From contig DBFJJM010000024.1 of assembly GCA_048393175.1 (NCBI GenBank), positions 1 through 15,672 on the forward strand: a stretch of DNA of 15,672 nt, written 5' to 3'. Both the position numbers and the translations under genes were made by a program. The notes beneath the pieces were generated by a model, which was not told the origin of the DNA, did not search any database, and was given only the letters and a program-made list of their open reading frames with translations. Origin of the DNA: Merdicola sp048393175. GTDB taxonomy: Bacteria; Bacillota; Clostridia; TANB77; CAG-508. Below, one piece after another: positions 1-7,175 of this stretch. Every line of letters begins with the position of its first letter. Positions within the stretch are counted from its first letter, which is position 1.

Positions 1-32
1 CAATTTATAAAGTTATGTATTAAAATTTAACT

Positions 33-59
33 AAAGTGGAGAAAAGTGGTGTAAAGTGG
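33..59 (+). promoter_or_regulatory. MraZ operator: three AAAGTGG direct repeats, 10-bp period
   Basis: AAAGTGG occurs at 33-39, 43-49 and 53-59, spaced exactly one helical turn apart and ending 26 bases before the mraZ start. Known: MraZ binds arrays of short direct repeats in front of its own operon, with AAAGTG-type boxes described in Mollicutes and GTGGG-type boxes elsewhere. Inference: this is the autoregulatory site for the dcw cluster. A TAAAAT at 21-26 could be the -10 box; its -35 would lie at or beyond the window edge, so the promoter is not called. Confidence 0.82.
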
Positions 60-85
60 TATAAAAAGAAATGAGGTGAAACGAA

Positions 86-517
86 GTGCTAATCGGTGAA
101 TACGAACATTCTCTAGACGTAAAAGGAAGACTTATTATGCCAGCTAAATTAAGAGAAGACATGGGAGAAAAATTTGTTATTACAAAAGGTCTAGATGGTT
201 GTTTGTTTGGATTTTCTCAAACCGAATGGTCTAACTTCGAAGCAAAACTAAAAACGCTTCCACTTACCCAAAAAAATGCTAGAAACTTTGTCCGTTTCTT
301 CTTATCTGGTGCGATGGAATGTGAACTAGATAAACAAGGCCGCTTTTTAATTACTAGTAATTTAAGAGAAGCAGGAAGCTTAGAAAAAGATGCTGTTATC
401 ATTGGAGTAGGTACTAGAATTGAAATTTGGAATAAGGCAAAATGGCAAGAGTATAGTCAAGAAGAAAATGGTTCTGCTGATGAAATTGCAGAAAATATGG
501 ACATGCTTGGTATATAA
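86..517 (+). CDS. mraZ: Transcriptional regulator MraZ
   Basis: 143-residue DNA-binding regulator at the head of the division and cell wall cluster. Two AbrB/SpoVT-like swapped-hairpin domains are visible: the first begins GEYEHSLDVKGR (residues 4-15), the second carries MECELDKQGRFLI near residues 77-89. Length is typical for the family. The start is a GTG preceded by AGGTGA at 75-80; the ATG at 71 runs into a stop after two codons and is excluded. MraZ forms ring-shaped oligomers that bind the phased repeats immediately upstream, normally repressing or modulating the operon. The gene is followed by an unusually long untranslated stretch before rsmH, whereas the two are often close together. 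Confidence 0.97.
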   Translation: MLIGEYEHSLDVKGRLIMPAKLREDMGEKFVITKGLDGCLFGFSQTEWSNFEAKLKTLPLTQKNARNFVRFFLSGAMECELDKQGRFLITSNLREAGSLEKDAVIIGVGTRIEIWNKAKWQEYSQEENGSADEIAENMDMLGI

Positions 518-541
518 CTTGAAAAAGTTTATATAAATTCA

Positions 542-829
542 CAAAAGAAAAAGAAATTAAGTACAAAAGAAAAAACAAAAAAAGAAAGAACAAAAGAGAA
601 AAGAATTTACAAAAGAATTTGTAAAGGAACAAAAGAAAGAGTACAAAAGGGTACTTAAAAAGAGGGCTATTCAAAAGAAAAAAGGAAGAAAAAGTACAAA
701 AGATAAAATTTACAAAAGTTTTTTACGAAAGAAAAAGGAAAAAGTACAAAAGATAAATAGCAAAAAGCAAAGGAAAAAAGATTGTAATACAAAAGAAACC
801 AATAAAAAACAAAAGAAAATATTCAAAAG
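542..829 (+). repeat. Degenerate CAAAAG-rich repeat tract in the mraZ-rsmH gap
   Basis: This is most of the 393-base gap between mraZ and rsmH. I count 13 exact CAAAAG hexamers starting at 542, 564, 591, 610, 630, 644, 672, 697, 713, 747, 790, 810 and 824, plus near copies at 576, 726 and 761. Several are extended to GTACAAAAGA (561, 694, 744), and the last two of these share AAAAAGTACAAAAGATAAA. Spacing varies from 14 to 43 bases, so it is not a strict tandem array or CRISPR. The strand is almost all A and G. No credible ORF is present on either strand; the reverse ORF over 414-674 is low-complexity Phe/Leu/Ser. Confidence 0.7.
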
Positions 830-833
830 TATT

Positions 834-869
834 GCAACAGTTGGGGTTAAAAAGCTTCCAACTGTTTGC
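834..869 (+). other. Hairpin upstream of rsmH
   Basis: AACAGTTGG (836-844) pairs perfectly with CCAACTGTT (858-866), loop of 13 bases, and the flanking GC/GC adds two more pairs past a one-base bulge. No T-run follows, so it is not a standard intrinsic terminator. It lies about 40 bases before the rsmH start. It may protect or attenuate the leader RNA, or be a protein-binding palindrome. Confidence 0.6.
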
Positions 870-910
870 GTAATATTTAAAACAAAAATGCTTTGCTATG
901 GGGTGAAAAA

Positions 911-1846
911 TTGGAATTTAAACATATTCCTGTCTTACTAGACCAATGTATACAAGGACTTAGTATTAAGCCAAACGGAATTTATGTAGATGGAACATTA
1001 GGAGGAGCAGGACATAGTAAAAAAATATTAGAGTTATTATCTTCTGAAGGAAAATTAATTGGGATTGACCGCGATGAAGAGGCACTAAAAGCAGCAAAAG
1101 AAAATTTAAAAAAATTTAGTAATATTATTTATGTGCATGGAAATCATGACCAAATACAACAACTTTTAGAAGAATATCAGATTGGTTTAGTAGATGGAAT
1201 TTTATTAGATTTAGGAGTCTCTTCTTATCAATTAGACCAAAAAGAACGTGGATTTAGTTATTTAAGTGATAACTTATTAGATATGAGAATGGATAAAACA
1301 CAATCTTTAACAGCAAAACAGGTTATTAATGAATATTCAGAAAAAGAGCTTATCTCAATTTTGTATGAATATGGAGAAGAACCATTTGCTAAAAATATTG
1401 TAAAAAATATTGTTAGACAAAGAGAGCAAAAGCCAATTGAGACAACAAAACAATTAGTAGAAATCATTCAAAATTCTATTCCAAAGTCGAAACAAAAAGA
1501 AGGACATCCAGCTAAAAGAACATTTCAAGCGATTCGTATTGAAGTCAATAATGAAATTAAACCTTTGTTTCATACGGTTTTAAACTGTATTTCTTGTTTA
1601 AAACCAAAAGGAAGATTATGTATCATTACCTTTCATTCTTTAGAAGATAGAGCGGCAAAAAGGGCTTTTATTGAAGCAGAAGGAAGGTGCAGTTGCCCAA
1701 AGGATTTGCCTTACTGTATTTGCGGGGCACAATCACTTGGAAAAAGTATAACGAAAAAACCAATTGTTGCTACTATGCAAGAACAACAACAAAATACAAG
1801 AAGCAAAAGTGCAAAACTAAGAATTTTCGAGAAAGCAGATAAGTAG
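911..1846 (+). CDS. rsmH: 16S rRNA (cytosine(1402)-N(4))-methyltransferase RsmH
   Basis: Methylates N4 of C1402 in the 30S decoding centre using S-adenosylmethionine. Sequence signs: the conserved N-terminus EFKHIPVLLDQCI, the SAM-binding glycine loop VDGTLGGAGHS, the acidic IGIDRDEEAL that follows, the LLDLGVSSYQLD block, FHSLEDR, and the C-terminal RSKSAKLRIFEK. The chosen start is TTG at 911 (311 aa), because GGGGTG at 900-905 sits five bases upstream and the family normally begins right at this point. A longer reading from TTG 893 would place the ribosome binding site inside the gene. Formerly called mraW; the second gene of a standard dcw cluster. FtsL follows after 24 bases, so these two are probably co-transcribed. 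Confidence 0.96.
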   Translation: MEFKHIPVLLDQCIQGLSIKPNGIYVDGTLGGAGHSKKILELLSSEGKLIGIDRDEEALKAAKENLKKFSNIIYVHGNHDQIQQLLEEYQIGLVDGILLDLGVSSYQLDQKERGFSYLSDNLLDMRMDKTQSLTAKQVINEYSEKELISILYEYGEEPFAKNIVKNIVRQREQKPIETTKQLVEIIQNSIPKSKQKEGHPAKRTFQAIRIEVNNEIKPLFHTVLNCISCLKPKGRLCIITFHSLEDRAAKRAFIEAEGRCSCPKDLPYCICGAQSLGKSITKKPIVATMQEQQQNTRSKSAKLRIFEKADK

Positions 1847-1870
1847 ATACAAAAGAGGAGGTGAGAACTT

Positions 1871-2389
1871 ATGGCAAAATATCAATATGGCACAAACCCT
1901 AGAAAATTAGAACCAGAAGTAGTGCCAAATAGAAAAAAGAAGAAGGTAACACAAAATAAAGCAAACCCCAAAAAACAAGTAAGAAAACAAGCAAAACAAC
2001 GTGTTAAAACTAAAAATCAACTAAAACGTAAAAAAGCAAAAGTAATATTAGGGATTGTCTTACTTTTTGGTGTACTTCTTGCTATAAGTTATCGTAACTC
2101 TTTAATTACAGAAAACTTTGCGAAAATAAGAAATTTAAAGACTGATTTAGCTGCCATTCAAAAAGAAAATCAACAGTTAGAAGTAAATATTGAAAGTAGT
2201 TTGAATTTGAAAAATATCGAAAAAGAAGCAAAAGATACGTTGGGTATGCAAAAACTAACCAATGACCAAAAAGTATATATTCATTTACCCAAAAAAGATT
2301 ATGTAGAACCAGCAGATGAACAAATTCAGTTAGAGGAAAAAGAAAATATTTTTCAAAAAATATGGAATCAAATACAAGAATGGATGTAA
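1871..2389 (+). CDS. ftsL: FtsL-like cell division protein (septum formation initiator family)
   Basis: 172-residue bitopic membrane protein. A very basic cytoplasmic N-terminus (about residues 11-57, rich in Lys/Arg) is followed by one membrane helix (about 58-74), then a predicted coiled coil (about 82-115) and the motif LKNIEKEAKDTLGMQK seen in FtsL/DivIC proteins. Such proteins bridge FtsQ/DivIB and the FtsW-PBP septal synthase. The acidic tail after residue 140 ends in an amphipathic IFQKIWNQIQEWM stretch, which is longer than in Bacillus FtsL. Start ATG has an excellent AGGAGGTGAG site. Position between rsmH and the PBP gene is the standard place for ftsL, which supports the call more than the weakly conserved sequence does. 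A DivIC-type paralogue is the alternative. Confidence 0.85.
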   Translation: MAKYQYGTNPRKLEPEVVPNRKKKKVTQNKANPKKQVRKQAKQRVKTKNQLKRKKAKVILGIVLLFGVLLAISYRNSLITENFAKIRNLKTDLAAIQKENQQLEVNIESSLNLKNIEKEAKDTLGMQKLTNDQKVYIHLPKKDYVEPADEQIQLEEKENIFQKIWNQIQEWM

Positions 2390-2417
2390 GACTATTACTG
2401 ATTGTAATAGTCTTTTT
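2388..2417 (+). terminator. Intrinsic terminator after ftsL
   Basis: An 11-bp perfect stem, AAGACTATTAC (2388-2398) with GTAATAGTCTT (2404-2414), five-base loop TGATT, running into TTTTT (2413-2417). The left arm begins in the ftsL stop codon. It should end the mraZ-rsmH-ftsL transcript and separate it from the next gene. Confidence 0.85.
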
Positions 2418-2458
2418 GTCGAATAATAGAAAAAATATAAGAAAAATAGTTAGATTTG

Positions 2459-2487
2459 TTGTTCTTTTTAAGAAAACATGGTAAAAT
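2459..2487 (+). promoter_or_regulatory. Candidate promoter of the HARE-HTH gene
   Basis: TTGTTC (2459-2464), 17-base spacer, TAAAAT (2482-2487) with the extended -10 TGG just before it. The -35 match is weak but the extended -10 compensates. It lies between a terminator and an otherwise unserved gene, 31 bases before the start codon. Confidence 0.5.
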
Positions 2488-2518
2488 ATGGATACAAAAA
2501 AAGAAGGGATGTTTTACA

Positions 2519-3454
2519 ATGGCATATAGTTTTCTCATTATGGCAGAAGATATTTTAAAAGAAACAAAAAAACCAATGACAATTGATGAAATGTGGAACT
2601 ACGCAGAAGAAAAAGGATTTGCACAAAAGCTAGGAACGGCAGGAAAAACACCATGGAAGACTTTGTCCGCTCGTATGTATGTAGACATGAAAGAAAATAG
2701 AAAAACTAAATTTCAGAAAGTAAGTAAAAGTCCTACGAAATTTGGGTTAGCAGCTCTTTCTTATCAAGAAGTAAAACAGGGAATGGATGAAAAAGACGAA
2801 AAAGAAAAGCAGACGTTTAAAGAAAGAGACCTTCATGTATTATTAAACCAATTTGTTCGTTCTGAACAACATTTTTTATGTTATACTAAAACCATTTATC
2901 ATGAAAAATCAAGAAAAAGAAAGGGAGGAAAAAACAAATGGTTACACCCAGATATCGTTGGTGTATACTTTCCTTATGAAGAATATGATAAAGATGTAAT
3001 TGAATTAATGGATTTATTTCGCGAAAATAAATGCAAAATTTTTTCTTTTGAAATGAAAAAGAGGTTAAACTTTGATAATTTAAGAGAATATTATTTTCAA
3101 GCAGTTTCTAATTCTAGCTGGGCAAATGAAGGCTATTTAGTAGTTTTAGAAATGGAAAAAAGTGAAGAACTATTAAGTGAAATACGAAGATTAAACAATG
3201 CTTTTGGAATTGGACTAATTCAATTAAATGCTCAAAATATTGAACAAAGTGAAATTGTATTTCCTTCTAAAATAGAGGAACAACTAGATTGGGATACTAT
3301 TAATCGTTTGCAAGAAGAAAATGAAGATTTTAAAGATTTTATACAATCTATTATGAAAGATATTAAAGCATTAGAACCAAGAGGAAATTATGATAAAATT
3401 TATTCTGAAAAAGAACTAGAACAATTTATTCAAGAAAAAAGATTTCTATTTTAA
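2519..3454 (+). CDS. HARE-HTH domain protein with possible PD-(D/E)XK nuclease core
   Basis: 311 residues from ATG 2519 (GAAGGG upstream; an upstream in-frame start at 2456 lies in the promoter and is not used). Residues 1-80 look like a HARE-HTH winged-helix domain: AEDILKETKKPMTIDEMWNYA, then TPWKTLSARMYVDM and KFQKVSKSPTKFGLAAL. This domain is known in RpoE/delta, restriction enzymes and eukaryotic ASXL/HB1 proteins. The second half has HPDIVGV (Asp145), then FSFEMKKRL with Glu178-x-Lys180, the order expected of a PD-(D/E)XK nuclease-like fold; a C-terminal helical part ends the protein. COG2958-type proteins have this layout. It is not a dcw gene, yet sits between ftsL and the PBP gene in its own terminator-promoter-terminator unit. 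Nuclease activity is inference; the HTH call is fairly firm. Confidence 0.75.
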   Translation: MAYSFLIMAEDILKETKKPMTIDEMWNYAEEKGFAQKLGTAGKTPWKTLSARMYVDMKENRKTKFQKVSKSPTKFGLAALSYQEVKQGMDEKDEKEKQTFKERDLHVLLNQFVRSEQHFLCYTKTIYHEKSRKRKGGKNKWLHPDIVGVYFPYEEYDKDVIELMDLFRENKCKIFSFEMKKRLNFDNLREYYFQAVSNSSWANEGYLVVLEMEKSEELLSEIRRLNNAFGIGLIQLNAQNIEQSEIVFPSKIEEQLDWDTINRLQEENEDFKDFIQSIMKDIKALEPRGNYDKIYSEKELEQFIQEKRFLF

Positions 3455-3463
3455 AGATAAGGT

Positions 3464-3509
3464 AAAAGAAACAATAGAAGTAAATCATAGACTTTCTATT
3501 GTTTCTTTT
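3464..3509. terminator. Long AT-rich hairpin terminator, probably bidirectional
   Basis: A perfect 16-bp inverted repeat: AAAAGAAACAATAGAA (3464-3479) and TTCTATTGTTTCTTTT (3494-3509), loop of 14 bases. The right arm ends in TTTCTTTT and the left arm begins with AAAAG, so both strands get a U-rich tail. It ends the HARE-HTH gene. Confidence 0.82.
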
Positions 3510-3536
3510 GTCATACTCTTTTTATTTTTCTATATA
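3508..3536 (+). promoter_or_regulatory. Candidate promoter of the spoVD-type gene
   Basis: TTGTCA (3508-3513), 17-base spacer, TATATA (3531-3536); TATACT at 3533-3538 is an alternative -10 with a 19-base spacer. It starts at the foot of the preceding terminator and lies 21 bases from the start codon, so the leader would be short. Confidence 0.42.
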
Positions 3537-3557
3537 CTTAAAATAAGAGGTGACAAG

Positions 3558-5555
3558 ATGCAAGCAAGAATGAATCTTAGCAATCGAAAACGAATTTTAT
3601 GGATTTTAGTTGTTTCTTTTGTTCTTTTTATTCTACTTACGATTCGTATTGGGTGTATTCAATTTATACAAGGAAGCGAATTACAGGCAATGGCATATAA
3701 TCAGCAAACTTTAAATCGTAATATTAGTCCCAAAAGAGGAACCATTTATGATGCTACAGGCGAAAAAATATTAGCAGTAAGTAGTACAGTAGAGACCATT
3801 ACTGTTAATCCAGTTAATATTAAAGAGCAAGACAAAGAAAAAGTGGCAAGAGCGTTAAGCGAGATGTTTTCTTTAGATTATGAAACGGTTTTAAAGAAGG
3901 TGAAAAAGAGAAGTTCTATTGAGACAATTGCAAAAAAGGTAGATAAAGAGCAAACAGACCAACTTAGAAAATGGATGGATGAAAATCAAATTGAAATAGG
4001 AATTAATATTGATGAGGATACCAAAAGATATTATCCTTATAACAATTTGGCTTCTCAATTTATTGGATTTTGTGGTTCGGATAATCAAGGTTTAGGGGGA
4101 ATTGAAGCAAAATATGATACGATTTTAAAAGGAGAGTTGGGAAAAATTCAAAAAGTAACGGATGCAAAAGGAGGGGATATTAAAGAAGAATCAGAACAAT
4201 ATATCCCAGCAGTAGATGGAAAAGATATTGTACTTTCTATTGATAGTACGATTCAATCCATTGCAGAAAAGTATTTAAAAAATGCTTGTATTGATAATAA
4301 ATGTACAGATGGTGGAAATGTTGTGATGATGAATCCAAAAACAGGAGATATTCTAGCTATGGCAACTTATCCAGACTATAACTTAAATTCTCCTTATGAG
4401 CCATCAGAGGAAGAGAAAAAACAAATTTGGGATAGTTTATCTAAAGCAGATAAAAATAAGGAATTACAAGCAATATGGAGAAATAAAGCAATAGCAGATA
4501 CGTATGAACCAGGTTCTACCTTTAAATTAATTACTAGTTCGGCGGCTTTAGAAGAGGGAATTACTACTCCAGATAAGGAAGGAGAGTTTTGCTGTACAGG
4601 AGGAATCGAAATTGCAGGGGTTCGTATTAAGTGTTGGAGATATTATCGTCCACATGGCTCAGAAAGTTTAAGGCAAGCATTAATGAATTCTTGCAATCCA
4701 GTATTTATTGGATTAGGGCAAAAAGTTGGAAAAGAAAAATATTATGATTATTTAGAAAAGTTTGGTTTTTTAGATAAAACAGGAATTGCTCTTCCAGGTG
4801 AAGCAAAAGGAATTTTCTTAAATGAAAGTAAAGTAGGTCCAGTCGAATTAGCTACCATTGCTTTTGGGCAAAGATTTGAAGTAACACCTCTACAAATGGT
4901 AACAGCTGTTTCTGCGATAGCAAATGGAGGAGAACATGTAAAACCAAGAGTGGTAAAACAAATTCGTGATAGTAAAACAGGTGGGGTAGAAGAAGTTCCG
5001 GTAGAAAAAACAGGGCGAATTATATCAGAACAGACTGCCCAAAATGTACTTAGTATGATGGAATCAGTAGTAGCAGAAGGAACTGGTAAAAATGCTCAAG
5101 TAAAAGGATATCGTGTAGGGGGGAAAACAGGAACATCAGAAGATGGAGTAAATACAGGAAAATATGTTACTTCCTTTATTGGAGTAGCTCCTATCTCTGA
5201 CCCACAAGTTGTACTATTAATTACATTATATAACCCGACAGGAGAAGGAGGACATCAAGGAGGAGGGGTAGCAGCACCAGTTGGAGGACAGATTTTATCA
5301 GAAGTATTACCTTATTTAGAGTTAACAAAAGATAATCAGCAGGAGGAAACAGCAGAAGAAATTAGTATGCCAGAATTAAGAGGAAAATCCGTTTTAGAAG
5401 TAGAAAAGGAAGTAAAAGAATTAGGATTAGAACTAGAAATAAATGGATTAGAAGAAAATAGTCAAATTGATAAAAAAGAAAGTATCGTAGAAGAACAAAC
5501 GCCAAAGCCTGGAATTAAAATAAAACAAGGGTCAAAAGTATATCTGGATTTATGA
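3558..5555 (+). CDS. spoVD: Class B penicillin-binding protein, SpoVD/FtsI type, with one PASTA domain
   Basis: 665-residue D,D-transpeptidase that cross-links peptidoglycan, anchored by one membrane helix (about residues 12-33). The N-terminal dimerisation domain contains the R-G-T-I-Y-D block near residue 60 and DNQGLGGIEAKYD. The catalytic domain has all three motifs: S320-T-F-K323, S378-C-N380 and K523-T-G-T526. The last ~63 residues form a single PASTA domain, so length and layout match SpoVD (one PASTA) better than PBP2B (two). In spore formers SpoVD works with SpoVE in cortex synthesis; as the only PBP in this cluster it could also act as the septal PBP with the nearby FtsW. Start ATG is preceded by AGAGGTGA. 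Septal versus spore role cannot be settled from sequence. Confidence 0.93.
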   Translation: MQARMNLSNRKRILWILVVSFVLFILLTIRIGCIQFIQGSELQAMAYNQQTLNRNISPKRGTIYDATGEKILAVSSTVETITVNPVNIKEQDKEKVARALSEMFSLDYETVLKKVKKRSSIETIAKKVDKEQTDQLRKWMDENQIEIGINIDEDTKRYYPYNNLASQFIGFCGSDNQGLGGIEAKYDTILKGELGKIQKVTDAKGGDIKEESEQYIPAVDGKDIVLSIDSTIQSIAEKYLKNACIDNKCTDGGNVVMMNPKTGDILAMATYPDYNLNSPYEPSEEEKKQIWDSLSKADKNKELQAIWRNKAIADTYEPGSTFKLITSSAALEEGITTPDKEGEFCCTGGIEIAGVRIKCWRYYRPHGSESLRQALMNSCNPVFIGLGQKVGKEKYYDYLEKFGFLDKTGIALPGEAKGIFLNESKVGPVELATIAFGQRFEVTPLQMVTAVSAIANGGEHVKPRVVKQIRDSKTGGVEEVPVEKTGRIISEQTAQNVLSMMESVVAEGTGKNAQVKGYRVGGKTGTSEDGVNTGKYVTSFIGVAPISDPQVVLLITLYNPTGEGGHQGGGVAAPVGGQILSEVLPYLELTKDNQQEETAEEISMPELRGKSVLEVEKEVKELGLELEINGLEENSQIDKKESIVEEQTPKPGIKIKQGSKVYLDL

Positions 5556-5583
5556 AGATAAAAGGAAAAAATCAAAAGATGTC

Positions 5584-5612
5584 TATACAAAAAAATAAAT
5601 TCGGTATATAAT
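5584..5612 (+). promoter_or_regulatory. Candidate internal promoter before murE
   Basis: TATACA (5584-5589), 17-base spacer, perfect TATAAT (5607-5612), 35 bases before the murE start. In such AT-rich DNA one match can be chance, but the -10 is perfect and the spacing ideal. Confidence 0.48.
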
Positions 5613-5647
5613 AAACACGAAAAATGTAAGATAGGGAGGGTTTGTAA

Positions 5648-7150
5648 ATGAACCTAAAAAATATATTAGTGGGAATAGATGGTATCAAAGCAAAAGGAGA
5701 ATTAGATAAAGAGATTAGGTCTCTTGAGAATGATTCGAGGCAAGTACAATCAGGGGATATCTTTTTTGCTATTAAAGGTTTTTCTACAGATGGAACGCAG
5801 TATATTCCAGCAGCAATTGAAAAAGGAGCAAGTGTTATTGTAGTAGAAGAAGGAACAGACTTAAAAGCACTTTCTCTTCCGCAAGAAGTTACTTTAATTG
5901 TTGTACCAGATATTAGAAAGGCAATGGCAATTAGTGCATGCAATTATTATCATCATCCTTCCAAAAAATTTAAGTTAGTAGGAATTACAGGAACCAAAGG
6001 AAAAACAACCACTACTTTTATGATAAAAACTATTTTAGAAAAACAAGGCTATAAAGTAGGATTAATTGGAACCATTGCTAATTATATTGGAGATAAATGC
6101 TTAGGAGATAGTGATAGAACAACACCAGAGAGTATTTCATTACAAAAGTTGTTTTCTGATATGGCTGAAGCAAAATGTGATGTGGTAGTAATGGAAGTAT
6201 CTTCTCAAAGTTTAAAACTAAATCGTGTGTATGGGGCTCATTTTGATATAGGAGTTTTTACAAATTTTTCAGAAGACCACATTAGTCCAAAAGAACATCC
6301 AGATATGGAAGATTATTTTGCTTCTAAATGTAAATTGTTTGAGATGTGCCCATGTGGTTTTATTAATGCAGATGATTTATATGCTCAGCGTATCCCAAAA
6401 TTAACACCAGAATGTGAAGTGACAACGTATGGAATTGATAATTATTGTAAACTATTGGCAAAGGATATTACCATTACTAATTCCTATGTGGATTTCAAGG
6501 TGAAATTAGCAGACCGAAATGAAAGAGTCAAGACTGGTATACCAGGTAGATTTAGCGTGTATAATTCACTAGCTGCAATTGCAGTTTGTACAAAACTTGG
6601 TTGTATGCCAGAAACGATAAAAGAGGCTTTATTAGAAGTGCGTGTTCCAGGTAGGTCAGAGCTGGTGGACAATAAAAAAGAACTAACAATTATGATAGAT
6701 TATGCTCACTCACCAGAAAGTTTAGAAAACATATTATCTGCTGCGAAATCATATACTAGGGGTAGAGTGATTTGTGTTTTTGGCTGTGGCGGAGACCGTG
6801 ATAGTGGAAAAAGGCCAATTATGGGGGAGATTTCAGGAAGAATTGCAAATTATACCATTATCACATCAGATAATCCCCGTACAGAAGACCCTGAGAAAAT
6901 TGTAGAGCAAATAGAAGAAGGAATCAAAAAAACAAAAGGAAATTATGAAGTAATAGTAGACAGAAAAAAAGCCATTGAAAAAGCAATCTCAATGGCAAAT
7001 AAAATGGATATTGTTATTTTAGCAGGAAAAGGACATGAACCTTATCAAGAAATACAAGGAGAAAAACATCCTTTTGATGAAAGAGTTATTGTTCGAACGA
7101 TTATTGATGACCTATTAAAAAAAGAAAAGCAGAAGAAAAAAGAAGGGTAA
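5648..7150 (+). CDS. murE: UDP-N-acetylmuramoyl-L-alanyl-D-glutamate--2,6-diaminopimelate ligase MurE
   Basis: Adds the third residue of the stem peptide, ATP-dependent, in the cytoplasm. 500 residues, the usual size. The N-terminal domain holds the UDP-MurNAc contact NDSRQVQSGDIFFAI; the central domain has the ATP loop GITGTKGKTTT (residues 112-122), followed by TTPES and EVSSQSL; the C-terminal domain has FGCGGDRDSGKRP and D408-N-P-R411. DNPR is the signature of enzymes that add meso-diaminopimelate rather than lysine, so the wall is predicted to be DAP-type. ATG start with an AGGGAGGG site. It is normally followed by murF; here mraY follows directly after 25 bases. Confidence 0.97.
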   Translation: MNLKNILVGIDGIKAKGELDKEIRSLENDSRQVQSGDIFFAIKGFSTDGTQYIPAAIEKGASVIVVEEGTDLKALSLPQEVTLIVVPDIRKAMAISACNYYHHPSKKFKLVGITGTKGKTTTTFMIKTILEKQGYKVGLIGTIANYIGDKCLGDSDRTTPESISLQKLFSDMAEAKCDVVVMEVSSQSLKLNRVYGAHFDIGVFTNFSEDHISPKEHPDMEDYFASKCKLFEMCPCGFINADDLYAQRIPKLTPECEVTTYGIDNYCKLLAKDITITNSYVDFKVKLADRNERVKTGIPGRFSVYNSLAAIAVCTKLGCMPETIKEALLEVRVPGRSELVDNKKELTIMIDYAHSPESLENILSAAKSYTRGRVICVFGCGGDRDSGKRPIMGEISGRIANYTIITSDNPRTEDPEKIVEQIEEGIKKTKGNYEVIVDRKKAIEKAISMANKMDIVILAGKGHEPYQEIQGEKHPFDERVIVRTIIDDLLKKEKQKKKEG

Positions 7151-7175
7151 CCTTTAAGGTAAAGGGTGATAAAAT

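Noticed and set aside
414..674. Reverse-strand ORF rich in Phe/Leu/Tyr that could look like a membrane protein.
   Set aside because: It is the complement of the AAAAG-rich tract; low complexity and overlapping mraZ, without a start signal.
542..829. CRISPR-like spacing of CAAAAG motifs.
   Set aside because: Repeats are six to ten bases with irregular 14-43 base spacing; no 25-35 base repeats or unique spacers and no cas genes.
2456..2518. A longer N-terminus for the HARE-HTH protein starting at TTG 2456.
   Set aside because: It overlaps the predicted promoter, lacks a ribosome binding site, and the HARE domain starts at ATG 2519.
7150..7165. Alternative small hairpins ACCTT/AAGGT and CCTTT/AAAGG that might switch access to the mraY ribosome binding site.
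   Set aside because: Stems of five pairs with tiny loops are common by chance in such DNA and too weak to support a switch.
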